From positions 3,766,562-3,830,561 of the forward strand of contig NZ_CM001484.1 of NCBI RefSeq assembly GCF_000243395.2: DNA of 64,000 nt, given 5' to 3'. Of the stretch, positions 8,576 through 16,948 are shown piece by piece. The stretch's first letter is position 1. The number at the start of each line of letters is the position of its first letter. A program made the position numbers and the translations under genes. This stretch comes from Saccharomonospora glauca K62 (GTDB lineage: Bacteria; Actinomycetota; Actinomycetes; Mycobacteriales; Pseudonocardiaceae). The notes beneath the pieces are model-generated. The model was given only the letters and a program-made list of their open reading frames with translations, ran no database searches and was not told where the DNA came from.

Positions 8576-9400
8576 TCAGCTCCGGTCCCGCAACACGGCG
8601 TCGTAGAGCTCCTTCTTCGAGATCCCCGCTGCCCGCGCGACCTCGCCCGCAGCCGACTTCAGCCGCTCACCCGCCTCCACGCGGGTTCGCACCTCCGCCA
8701 CCAGATCCTCAACAGCGACGGCCCGCGGCGCGGCGCCCTCCAGCACCACGGTGATCTCACCGCGTACGCCGTCGGCCGCCCACGCGGCCAGCTCCCCGAG
8801 CCCGCCGCGCCGTACCTCCTCGTACGTCTTGGTCAGCTCCCGGCACACGGCGGCCCTGCGGTCGGCGCCGAGCACGTCGGCGGCCTCGGCCAACGTCGTG
8901 GCCAACCGGTGCGGCGACTCGAAGAACACCACGGTGCGGGGCTGCTGCGCCAACTCCCGTAGCCAGCGCGCCCGCTCCCCCGGCTTGCGAGGCGCGAAGC
9001 CGTCGAAGCAGAAGCGGTCGGTCGGCAGTCCCGAGACCGCGAGTGCCGTCGTCACCGCGGAGGGGCCCGGCACGCAGGTCACCGGCACACCCTCCTCCAC
9101 GCACGCGGCGACGAGCCGGTAACCGGGGTCGGAGACGCTCGGCATTCCGGCGTCGGTGACGAGAACCACGGTTCGTCCCTCCCGCAGTGCCTCCAGCAAC
9201 TTCGGCAGGCGCGCGGACTCGACGTCCTCGTAGAAACTCACCACCCGGCCCCGTGGCGTCACCCCGAGAGCGGTCGCGAGCGCCCTGAAACGCCTGGTGT
9301 CCTCGGCTGCCACCACGTCCGCCTCGGCCAGGACCTCGGTCAGGCGGGGCGAGGCGTCACGGGAGTCACCGAGCGGAGTCGCGGCCAGGATGAGAGTCAC
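8576..9400 (-). CDS. rsmI: 16S rRNA (cytidine(1402)-2'-O)-methyltransferase
   Basis: RsmI methylates the ribose of C1402 in the decoding centre of 16S rRNA. The 274-residue tetrapyrrole-methylase-type fold shows the N-terminal ATPLGDSRD, EDTRRFRALA, DAGMPSVSDPG, CVPGPSAVTTALAVSG and FDGFAPRKPGER motifs. A C-terminal helical extension with a KKELYDAVL end is also typical. It is divergent from a protein mannosyltransferase, as in mycobacteria and streptomycetes, with only 33 bp between start codons. A TAGCCT box 8 nt before the GTG points to a leaderless transcript. Confidence 0.95.
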   Translation of the reverse strand: MTLILAATPLGDSRDASPRLTEVLAEADVVAAEDTRRFRALATALGVTPRGRVVSFYEDVESARLPKLLEALREGRTVVLVTDAGMPSVSDPGYRLVAACVEEGVPVTCVPGPSAVTTALAVSGLPTDRFCFDGFAPRKPGERARWLRELAQQPRTVVFFESPHRLATTLAEAADVLGADRRAAVCRELTKTYEEVRRGGLGELAAWAADGVRGEITVVLEGAAPRAVAVEDLVAEVRTRVEAGERLKSAAGEVARAAGISKKELYDAVLRDRS

Positions 9401-9408
9401 ATCGCCAG

Positions 9409-9414
9409 AGGCTA
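9409..9414 (-). promoter_or_regulatory. Putative -10 element, leaderless rsmI promoter
   Basis: TAGCCT on the minus strand lies 8 nt upstream of the rsmI GTG, within the 33-bp divergent gap shared with the mannosyltransferase. Confidence 0.45.
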
Positions 9415-9419
9415 GCCCG

Positions 9420-9425
9420 TAGGAT
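9420..9425 (+). promoter_or_regulatory. Putative -10 element, leaderless mannosyltransferase promoter
   Basis: TAGGAT lies 8 nt upstream of the GTG at 9434. It is back to back with the rsmI -10 element, so the -35 regions of the two promoters must lie inside the opposite genes. Confidence 0.5.
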
Positions 9426-9433
9426 CGGGCCCC

Positions 9434-11005
9434 GTGACCGCACTCCTCACCCGTTCGTCGGCGGGCGGCGTGGGCCGGGCGCCACAGATCCTCGAGCCTC
9501 CGAGCGACCGCGAAGCCGCTCTGCTCGGCAGGCCCATGCCCGGCGACCGAATCCGCGCGCTGATCGTCACGGTCGTGCTGACCGCGATCGGCGCGTTCGT
9601 GCGGCTAGTCGATCTCGGCGCTCCCACCGACAAGGGCACGCCGGTGTTCGACGAGAAACACTACGTGCCGCAGGCGTGGCAGATGCTGCGTAACGGCGGC
9701 TACGAGGACAACTACGGCTACGAGCTGGTGGTGCACCCACCGCTGGCGAAACAACTCATCGCCATCGGCGAGTGGCTCTTCGGGTACAACGGCTGGGGCT
9801 GGCGGTTCAGCGCGGCCGTGGCCGGAGCCCTGATCGTGCTGCTCACCGTTCGGATCGCGCGCAGGCTGACCCGTTCCACGCTGCTCGGCGCGGTGGCCGG
9901 TGTCCTGGTGATCTGTGACGGCGTGCTGCATCTGCAGTCGCGGATGGGGATGCTCGACATCTTCATCGCGCTGTTCGTCCTCGCCGCGTTCGCGTGTCTG
10001 CTGTGCGACCGCGACCAAGTGCGCGAACGGTTGGCGATCGCCGTGCGCGCGGGTTGGGTCGACGCCTCGCCGTACGGGCCGAGGCTCGGTTTTCGCTGGT
10101 GGCGGTTCGGCGCGGGGGTGTTGCTCGGGCTCGCCACGGCCGTGAAGTGGTCGGGCGCCTACTGGGTGGTGGCCTTCGGTCTGCTGATCGTGGTCTTCGA
10201 CGCCACCGCGCGCAAGACCGCCGGGGTGCGCAGGCCGTGGGTCGGAGCGGTCCGGCAGGACCTGCTCCCCGCCGTCTGGAACATCGGCGTGATCTCGGTG
10301 CTGGTGTACCTGGGGAGCTGGTGGGCCTGGTTCGCCAGTGAGACCGCCACCGACCGACACTACGTGGAGATCACCGACGCCGACGCGGGAGCGTTCGCGT
10401 TCGTGCCGGAAGCTCTGCGGTCGTTGTTCCTCTACACCACCAACGTCCTCGACTTCCACAGCAACCTTCTCACCCCCGAGGACGATCCCCACCCGTGGGA
10501 GTCGAAGCCGTGGACGTGGCCGATGGGGCTGCGTCCGATGCTCTACTTCTACGAGGCGGGTCCGGAGGTCACCGGCTGCGGCGAGTCGGAGTGTGTGAGC
10601 GCCACGATGCTGATCGGCACCCCCGCCATGTGGTGGCTTTCGCTTCCCGTTCTGGGCTGGGGCCTGTGGCGGGCGGTGTTCCGTTCCGACTGGCGGTACG
10701 GGGCCGTGTTGGTGGGCTACCTCGCCGGTCTGCTGCCGTGGTTTCTCAACATCGACCGGCAGATGTACTTCTTCTACGCCACCCCGCTCGCCCCGTTCCT
10801 GGCACTCGGACTGACGCTGGTGCTCGGCCAGATACTCGGCAGCGCTCGCGACGGGTACGAACGGCGGGGCACCGGCCTGCTCGTCCTGTCGCTCTACCTG
10901 GGGCTGGTGGTCGCGAACTTCGCGTGGCTGTGGCCCATCCTGGTCGGCGACCCGATCACCTACGACCGTTGGCAGGCGGAGCTGTGGTTGCCCTCGTGGC
11001 GGTGA
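9434..11005 (+). CDS. pmt: Dolichyl-phosphate-mannose-protein O-mannosyltransferase
   Basis: A GT39 integral membrane enzyme that moves mannose from polyprenyl-phosphate-mannose to Ser/Thr of proteins being exported through Sec. The 523-residue protein has the catalytic DE pair in PVFDEKHYVP (Asp73-Glu74) after the first membrane helix (about 42-57), about ten further hydrophobic segments, QSRMGMLDIFIALF and a C-terminal half of alternating helices ending YDRWQAELWLPSWR. The pairing with divergent rsmI matches mycobacteria (Rv1002c). The many secreted Ser/Thr-rich proteins of such organisms are likely substrates. Confidence 0.93.
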   Translation: MTALLTRSSAGGVGRAPQILEPPSDREAALLGRPMPGDRIRALIVTVVLTAIGAFVRLVDLGAPTDKGTPVFDEKHYVPQAWQMLRNGGYEDNYGYELVVHPPLAKQLIAIGEWLFGYNGWGWRFSAAVAGALIVLLTVRIARRLTRSTLLGAVAGVLVICDGVLHLQSRMGMLDIFIALFVLAAFACLLCDRDQVRERLAIAVRAGWVDASPYGPRLGFRWWRFGAGVLLGLATAVKWSGAYWVVAFGLLIVVFDATARKTAGVRRPWVGAVRQDLLPAVWNIGVISVLVYLGSWWAWFASETATDRHYVEITDADAGAFAFVPEALRSLFLYTTNVLDFHSNLLTPEDDPHPWESKPWTWPMGLRPMLYFYEAGPEVTGCGESECVSATMLIGTPAMWWLSLPVLGWGLWRAVFRSDWRYGAVLVGYLAGLLPWFLNIDRQMYFFYATPLAPFLALGLTLVLGQILGSARDGYERRGTGLLVLSLYLGLVVANFAWLWPILVGDPITYDRWQAELWLPSWR

Positions 11006-11061
11006 CCGGCACCGCCACGGGGCACGAGCCGACCACCGTCCGTGTCAGAGCTTTTCGAACC

Positions 11062-12807
11062 TCACTGCTGACGTGGCACGAGCTTCGTGACGGGACCGTC
11101 GGGCGACGTGCCCGCCCGTGACAGCCAGCCCTCCACCTCGCGATAGACGACGTTGAGAGTGGGCCGGTTGCGGGGCTGCGGGTCCAGTGACGCGGCGAGC
11201 AACCGCGCGTGGACGCTCTGCCTCGGCAGGTGGGTGGGGGCCTCGGCTCGGGCTGCCGCCATGAGTGCCGCCATCGGGGTCTCCCGAGTGCCACGCGGAG
11301 GCTGTCCCGTCAACGCGTAGCTGACGGTGGCCGCGAGCTGCCAGGCGTCCGAAGCCGGGCTCGCGGGCGCGCCCGCCGCCGTCTCGGGGGCCACGTAGTC
11401 GGGGGTGCCCACCATCATGCCGGTGGCCGTCAACTTCGAGTCGCCCCTGCTACGGGCGATGCCGAAGTCGATGAGGTGTGCCACGCCCTGCGGGTCGACG
11501 ATGATGTTGGAGGGCTTGATGTCGCGGTGCAGGACGCCCTTGCTGTGTGCCGCCGACAACGCGCTGGCCACGGTCGCCCACAGCCGGCCCGCCGCCACGT
11601 CGTCCAGCGGGCCACCGTTGTCGACGATCTCGGCCAGCGGCTGTCCTTCGAGGTACTCCATCACGAGGGCGAGCCCGTCGGGCTCCTTCACGAGGTCGTA
11701 GACCCGCACGCAGTTGGGGTGGCTGAGGGCCGCCAGCGCACGGGCCTCCCGCTGCATGCGTTCCTCGGTCTCGGGGTCCGGAGCGTGGGCGATCTTGAGC
11801 GCCACCGTGCGACCGAGCTGGGTGTCCACGGCCTCCCACACGGTGCCGAACCCGCCGTGGCCCAGTCGGCGCACGCGGCGGAACCGACTGCTGCCCTGCT
11901 GCGCGCTGCCGGGCGGGGCGGGAACGGGCATCGGCCCCGGCGTCGCCGCGAGCTCCGTGGGTGGCTCCTGCGCCGGGGCCACCGACGTGGGCGCGTACTG
12001 CTTGGCGGGAGGGGGCGGCGGAGGCGGTGGCGGCGCGGCCTCCGGTTCACGCGGATGGACGTGCACCGGCTGTTGCTGCGGCTCCTCCTCCCTCGCGGGC
12101 GCCCGCTCGGGACGGCGGTCGGACCGTTCGATCGTCGACCAGCTCGGCGGCCCCACGAGGGCCACCGGGATGACGCCGAGGACGGTGGCCGGCAGGAACC
12201 CGAGCCACAAGTGCACAGCGACGTTGGCCTCCACCCCGGCGCACACGAGCAGGAAGACCACGAACGAGCCCCACAGGATCCTGCCCGGCCACTTGGGACC
12301 CCGCCGCAGCGCGAGTCGTCCCAACAGCATCACGGCCAACAGGATCAGGACGGGCAGACCGACGAGACCGACGAGGTAGAGGCCGTAGGAGAAGGCGTTG
12401 CCGGACGGGTAGAACAGCGTCTCGTAGATGTTCCGGCCTCCGCCCAGGTACTCCACCTGCGGGCCGGCACCGTAGTCCTGCTTGAGTGCGGCGACCTCCG
12501 CTCCCGACAGCCCGGCACTGTCCCCACGGAAGTTCGCACGGAACACACTGGACACGCCCGCGGCGAGAAACCACGGGATCAACAACATGCCGATGACGCC
12601 GAGCACGGCCAACGCGGCCAGGGCACCACCGTGGTAGCGGTTGCCGGTGAACTTCCGCATCAACGCGACGGCCACGGCCGTTCCCACCGGGAACAACCCG
12701 ATCAGCGCACCGGCCATGCTCGTCGCCCACGCCCAGTCGCCGGGCCAGAACCCCGGTTGGAACAGCTGATAGGCGAACGAGAGCAACGCGCTCGCGATCG
12801 ATTCCAC
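11062..12807 (-). CDS. Membrane protein with C-terminal Ser/Thr protein kinase
   Basis: A 581-residue kinase of unusual layout: about five membrane helices come first (about 28-49, 60-84, 150-175, 185-228), then a Pro/Glu-rich linker with a proline run, and the Hanks-type kinase domain is C-terminal (about 305-565). Kinase motifs are LGHGGFGTV (P-loop), VALKIAH, LHRDIKPSN, DFGIARS and GTPDYVAPE. Common actinobacterial PknB-type enzymes have the reverse order. The N-terminal part may sense a membrane signal. GTG at 12807 is chosen because AAGGAG lies upstream with good spacing; ATG at 12837 is possible. It is convergent with the mannosyltransferase and divergent from prpE. Confidence 0.88.
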   Translation of the reverse strand: MESIASALLSFAYQLFQPGFWPGDWAWATSMAGALIGLFPVGTAVAVALMRKFTGNRYHGGALAALAVLGVIGMLLIPWFLAAGVSSVFRANFRGDSAGLSGAEVAALKQDYGAGPQVEYLGGGRNIYETLFYPSGNAFSYGLYLVGLVGLPVLILLAVMLLGRLALRRGPKWPGRILWGSFVVFLLVCAGVEANVAVHLWLGFLPATVLGVIPVALVGPPSWSTIERSDRRPERAPAREEEPQQQPVHVHPREPEAAPPPPPPPPPAKQYAPTSVAPAQEPPTELAATPGPMPVPAPPGSAQQGSSRFRRVRRLGHGGFGTVWEAVDTQLGRTVALKIAHAPDPETEERMQREARALAALSHPNCVRVYDLVKEPDGLALVMEYLEGQPLAEIVDNGGPLDDVAAGRLWATVASALSAAHSKGVLHRDIKPSNIIVDPQGVAHLIDFGIARSRGDSKLTATGMMVGTPDYVAPETAAGAPASPASDAWQLAATVSYALTGQPPRGTRETPMAALMAAARAEAPTHLPRQSVHARLLAASLDPQPRNRPTLNVVYREVEGWLSRAGTSPDGPVTKLVPRQQ

Positions 12808-13057
12808 CCCTCGCTCCTTCGCCGCGTCGCCCGGCATCGTTCGAAGGCACAGTATGCCTGTCTCCGGCCTTCGAGCTTACGGTGGGCGGGGTCTGGCTCC
12901 CACAGTCGACCGGCAGCGAGCGGCTCCGAACGCGACCTCATCACCCGACCGGGGTGCGAAGCCGGGCGACATTCGAGGAAGTCTCACCCTGGTGCGCCGC
13001 GATCACCCGCCCTACGGTCTTCTGCCGGGAAGGACCCTCGACGCTCAAGGAGGAGCC

Positions 13058-14959
13058 ATGGTGGGGACGGGCGCGTACCGTGAGCAGTACCGGCGCAGTC
13101 TGGACGATCCGGAGGCGTTCTGGCTGGAGGCCGCGCGAGCCATCGAGTGGACCCGACCCCCCACCGTCGCTCTCGACAGCAGCGGAGCACCGCTGTACCG
13201 CTGGTTTCCCGACGGGGAGCTCAACACGGCCATCAACGCGCTCGACCGGCACGTCGACTCCGGCCGCGGCGAACAGAACGCCCTCCTCTGGGACTCCCCC
13301 GTCACCGGTTCGACCGCGCGCTACACCTACACGGAACTGCGCGACTCGGTGGCGACCCTGGCCGGAGCGCTTCGTTCACTCGGGGTGGGCAAGGGGGATC
13401 GCGTCGTCATCTACCTGCCGATGGTGCCCGAGGCCGTGATGGCGATGCTGGCCTGCGCCCGGCTCGGGGCCGTGCACTCCGTAGTGTTCGGCGGCTTCGC
13501 CCCCAAGGAACTGGCCGCCCGCATCTCCGACGCCGAGCCGAAGGTCGTGCTCACGGCGTCGTGCGGCGTGGAGCCCTCCCGCGTCGTGGAGTACGTCCCG
13601 ATCGTGCGCGAGGCGCTGGACCTCGTCCACGACGCGGGCGCGCGGCGACCGGACCACGTCGTGGTGCTCCAACGCGACACCGCCCGCGCCGAGCTGCGAG
13701 ACGGGGAACTCGACTGGAACGACCTGGTGGCGACGGCCTCCCCCGCCGACCCCGTTCCCGTGGCCGCCACCGACCCGCTCTACGTGCTGTACACCTCGGG
13801 TACGACCGGCAAACCAAAGGGCGTGGTGCGTGACAACGGCGGGCACGCGGTGGCGCTGGCCTGGTCGTTGCCGGCCGTGTACGACATCGGCCCCGGCGAC
13901 GTGTGGTGGACGGCCTCCGACGTGGGCTGGGTGGTCGGCCACTCCTACATCGTGTACGCACCGCTGCTGGTGGGCGCCACCACCGTGTTGTACGAGGGCA
14001 AACCCGTCGGAACCCCGGACGCTGGCGCGTTCTGGCGCGTCGCGTCGCAGTACGGTGTGAAGGCACTGTTCACGGCACCCACCGCGCTTCGGGCCGTCAA
14101 ACGGGTCGACCCGGAGGGCACCCAGATCGCCCGTTACGACCTCGGACGCCTCCGCACGCTGTTCCTCGCCGGTGAGCGACTGGACCCGCAGACGTACCAC
14201 TGGGCGAGCGAACGGTTGGGGATACCGGTGATCGACCACTGGTGGCAGACCGAGACGGGCTGGCCCGTCGCGGCCAACCCCCGCGGGATTGAACCACTGC
14301 CGGTCAAACCCGGCTCGGCGACCGTGCCCATGCCGGGCTGGGACGTCCGGGTACTGGGGCAGTCGGGGCGGGAACAACCCATGGGCAAGGAAGGGGCGCT
14401 CGCCGTGAAGCTGCCGCTGCCGCCCGGTTCGCTCCCCACGTTGTGGGGTGACGACGAGCGTTTCGTCGAGTCGTACCTGTCACGGTACGAGGGCTACTAC
14501 CTCACCGGCGACTCCGGTTACGTCGACGACGACGGCTACCTGTTCGTCATGGGACGCACGGACGACGTGATCAACGTGGCGGGACACCGGCTGTCGACCG
14601 GCGCGATGGAGGCCGTGCTGGCCGCGCACCCGGCCGTGGCGGAGTGCGCGGTGATCGGCGTCCACGACGCGCTCAAGGGGCAACTGCCGCGGGGGTTCGT
14701 GGTGCTCAAGGCCGGCGCCGACATCCCGGAGGACCAGCTCACCGAAGAACTCGTCGCCGCCGTGCGGGCGGAGATCGGGCCCGTGGCGGCGTTCCGGGAC
14801 GTCAGCGTGGTGGACGCGCTGCCGAAGACGCGCTCGGGAAAGATCCTGCGAAGCACGATGCGCGGCATCGCCGACGGGCGTGACGTTCCGGTGCCGTCCA
14901 CCATCGAGGACCCGGACGTGCTCGAACGGCTGCGGACGATCCTGCGGCCTTCTCGCTGA
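13058..14959 (+). CDS. prpE: Propionyl-CoA synthetase-like acyl-CoA ligase
   Basis: An AMP-forming acyl-CoA synthetase, 633 residues, cytoplasmic. It has the phosphate loop YTSGTTGKPKGVVRDNGG, WWTASDVGWVVGHSYIVY, TVLYEGKPVGTPDAGAFWR, WWQTETGWP and the C-terminal KTRSGKILRSTMR whose Lys forms the adenylate and is usually the acetylation site. RDNGGHAVAL and the GTPDAGAFWR string fit PrpE better than Acs. The ATG at 13058 is fixed by AAGGAGGAG just upstream. No prpBCD genes are adjacent, so it is a stand-alone propionate-activating gene. Acetate use as well is possible. Confidence 0.88.
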   Translation: MVGTGAYREQYRRSLDDPEAFWLEAARAIEWTRPPTVALDSSGAPLYRWFPDGELNTAINALDRHVDSGRGEQNALLWDSPVTGSTARYTYTELRDSVATLAGALRSLGVGKGDRVVIYLPMVPEAVMAMLACARLGAVHSVVFGGFAPKELAARISDAEPKVVLTASCGVEPSRVVEYVPIVREALDLVHDAGARRPDHVVVLQRDTARAELRDGELDWNDLVATASPADPVPVAATDPLYVLYTSGTTGKPKGVVRDNGGHAVALAWSLPAVYDIGPGDVWWTASDVGWVVGHSYIVYAPLLVGATTVLYEGKPVGTPDAGAFWRVASQYGVKALFTAPTALRAVKRVDPEGTQIARYDLGRLRTLFLAGERLDPQTYHWASERLGIPVIDHWWQTETGWPVAANPRGIEPLPVKPGSATVPMPGWDVRVLGQSGREQPMGKEGALAVKLPLPPGSLPTLWGDDERFVESYLSRYEGYYLTGDSGYVDDDGYLFVMGRTDDVINVAGHRLSTGAMEAVLAAHPAVAECAVIGVHDALKGQLPRGFVVLKAGADIPEDQLTEELVAAVRAEIGPVAAFRDVSVVDALPKTRSGKILRSTMRGIADGRDVPVPSTIEDPDVLERLRTILRPSR

Positions 14960-15015
14960 GACACGGGCGAACGCGGTGGCGGCCCGATCCGCCACCGTAC
15001 TCACTCCAACGGTGG

Positions 15016-15044
15016 TTGTCTGGACCAATCAATGGTCTGAACCT
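15016..15044 (+). promoter_or_regulatory. Two DasR/GntR-type operator-like sites before the hexosaminidase
   Basis: TTGTCTGGACCA (15016-15027) matches the core dre consensus TGGTCTAGACCA of the GlcNAc regulator DasR at 10 of 12 positions, and TGGTCTGAACCT (15033-15044) matches at 9 of 12. The copies are 17 bp apart and lie 35-60 bp before the start codon, a plausible promoter position. The match is by eye; binding is inferred. Confidence 0.5.
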
Positions 15045-15077
15045 GTAAAGCATCCCCACACGTATCCGGAGGTGCTC

Positions 15078-16700
15078 GTGCGCAGACGCAGAACGAGGGC
15101 CGTCCTCGGAGCCGCCCTGGCGTTCGCCACCGCGCTGTCGGTGTCGACGGCCACGTCGGCCGCGGCGGCCCCCACCACAGTCACCGACGTCATGGCCACA
15201 TCGACGGAGTCCACGCTCACCGACCTCATCCCGGCCCCGGTACGGGTGTCGCCCGCCGACGGCGCGGACTACCGGCTCGGGCCGGGGACCCTCATCCGCA
15301 CGGAACCGCACTCGGCCGAGGTGCGCGACGTCGGCAAGCTGCTCGCCGACTCGCTTCGGCCCGCCACCGGCTACGCCCTGCCGGTGGTGCCCGCGCACGG
15401 CCGGAGTGGTGGCATCACGCTGCTGCTCGACGACGTGGGCGCGGAACTCGGCGACGAAGGCTACCGGCTGGAGGTCACCAAACACGGGGTGACGATCCGC
15501 GCCAACACTCCCGCCGGCCTGTTCGCGGGCACACAGACGTTGCGGCAACTCCTGCCCGCCGAGATCGACGCGGACTCGCGACGCGACGTGGAATGGACCG
15601 TGCCCGGCGGGACGATCGTCGACTACCCACGTTTCGCGTACCGGGGCGCGATGCTGGACATCGCCCGCCACTTCCACACCCCCGACGAGATCAAGTCCTA
15701 CATCGACGAACTCGCCCGCTACAAGATCAACCACCTGCATCTGCACCTCACCGACGACCAGGGCTGGCGCATCGAGATCGACAGCTGGCCGAAACTCACC
15801 ACCGTGGGCGGTGGCCCCGGCACGGGTGTCGACGGTGTCGGCGGCGGATTCCTCACCAAGGAGGAGTACAGCGACCTCGTCGCCTACGCCGCGAAGCGCT
15901 ACATCACCGTGGTGCCGGAGATCGACATGCCCGGCCACACCAACGCGGCGCTGTCGACGTACGCGGAACTGAACTGCGACGGCGTCGCACCTCCGCCTCG
16001 CACCGACATCGAGGTCGGGTACAGCTCGCTGTGCATCGACGCAGAACTCACCTACGAGTTCGTCGACGACGTCGTCCGGGAGCTCGCGGAGCTGACCCCC
16101 GGCCCGTACCTGCACATCGGCGGGGACGAGGCACACTCGACGCCGATCGAGGACTACCGCACGTTCATGGAGCGCGTGGTGCCGATCGTGGAGAAGTACG
16201 GCAAACGACCGTTCGGGTGGAGCGAGCTCGTGCGGGCCGACGTCTCCACCGACGCCGTCGCGCAGTACTGGCACACCGAGACCGAGGACGCCGACCTCGT
16301 CGACGCGGTGGCCAGGGGCCACAAGGTGATCATGTCGCCCGCCAACCGGGTGTACCTCGACATGAAGTACGACGAGAACACACCGATCGGCCTTTCCTGG
16401 GCCGGTTACGTCGAGGTCCGCGACTCCTACGACTGGGACCCCGGCGCTCACGTCACCGGTGTCGGCGAGGACGCCGTGCTGGGCGTCGAGGCACCGCTGT
16501 GGTCGGAGACGCTGCGCTCGCTGGACCACATCGAGTACATGGCGTTTCCGAGGCTCACCGCCGCGGCGGAGATCGCCTGGTCGCCGCAGGAGGCCCGCGA
16601 CTGGACGTCCTTCAGCGAACGGGTGGCCAAGCAGGCACAGCGCTGGGAGGAACGAGGTCTGGGCTTCTACCGCTCCCCGCAAATCCCCTGGCCGAACTGA
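15078..16700 (+). CDS. Secreted GH20 beta-N-acetylhexosaminidase
   Basis: An exported glycoside hydrolase that removes terminal N-acetylhexosamine from chitooligosaccharides or related glycans. The 540-residue precursor starts with an Arg-rich, Ala-rich signal peptide (about 1-30). It then has the GH20b alpha/beta domain (about 40-170) and the catalytic barrel with RYKINHLHLHLTDDQGW, PEIDMPGHTNAA and the catalytic Asp350-Glu351 in HIGGDEAHST. Substrate-assisted catalysis is known for this family. GTG at 15078 follows GGAGGT. Two DasR-like operator candidates lie upstream, suggesting induction by amino sugars. Confidence 0.94.
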   Translation: MRRRRTRAVLGAALAFATALSVSTATSAAAAPTTVTDVMATSTESTLTDLIPAPVRVSPADGADYRLGPGTLIRTEPHSAEVRDVGKLLADSLRPATGYALPVVPAHGRSGGITLLLDDVGAELGDEGYRLEVTKHGVTIRANTPAGLFAGTQTLRQLLPAEIDADSRRDVEWTVPGGTIVDYPRFAYRGAMLDIARHFHTPDEIKSYIDELARYKINHLHLHLTDDQGWRIEIDSWPKLTTVGGGPGTGVDGVGGGFLTKEEYSDLVAYAAKRYITVVPEIDMPGHTNAALSTYAELNCDGVAPPPRTDIEVGYSSLCIDAELTYEFVDDVVRELAELTPGPYLHIGGDEAHSTPIEDYRTFMERVVPIVEKYGKRPFGWSELVRADVSTDAVAQYWHTETEDADLVDAVARGHKVIMSPANRVYLDMKYDENTPIGLSWAGYVEVRDSYDWDPGAHVTGVGEDAVLGVEAPLWSETLRSLDHIEYMAFPRLTAAAEIAWSPQEARDWTSFSERVAKQAQRWEERGLGFYRSPQIPWPN

Positions 16701-16747
16701 CCCGGTGCGGGGTGAGGGACCCCCTCCCCCGCACCTCCCACACCTCC

Positions 16748-16945
16748 CGCACGCGTGTCCGCAGATCCCGCACGCGTGTCCGCAGATCCCGCACGCGTGT
16801 CCGCGACCTACGGCGCGGACACGCTCCCCGCCCCACAACTCGCGTACGAAAAGTGCAAACATCCGCACACAACCTGCGGACACAAGCACCCGAAGTGCAA
16901 ACACCCGTCCCTAACCTGCGGACACGGGTGCACAACCTGCGGACA
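16748..16945. repeat. Clustered GTGTCCGCAG repeats between convergent genes
   Basis: A 21-bp unit, GCACGCGTGTCCGCAGATCCC, is repeated nearly three times in tandem from 16748. The decamer GTGTCCGCAG then recurs as its reverse complement CTGCGGACAC three times between 16874 and 16946, and AAGTGCAAACA(T/C)CCG occurs twice. Opposed copies can pair into long hairpins. The array fills the gap between two convergent genes, so it could act as a bidirectional terminator or be a mobile intergenic repeat. Confidence 0.7.
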
Positions 16946-16948
16946 CGG

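Noticed and set aside
12854..13057. N-terminal extension of the propionyl-CoA synthetase
   Set aside because: AAGGAGGAG directly before ATG 13058 and the family N-terminus fix the start there.
16748..16810. Possible CRISPR array
   Set aside because: The units are contiguous 21-bp tandem repeats with no unique spacers, and no cas genes are nearby.
14802..16904. A 700-codon open frame on the minus strand opposite the hexosaminidase
   Set aside because: The plus-strand frame has a signal peptide and GH20 catalytic motifs; the minus frame gives no recognisable protein.
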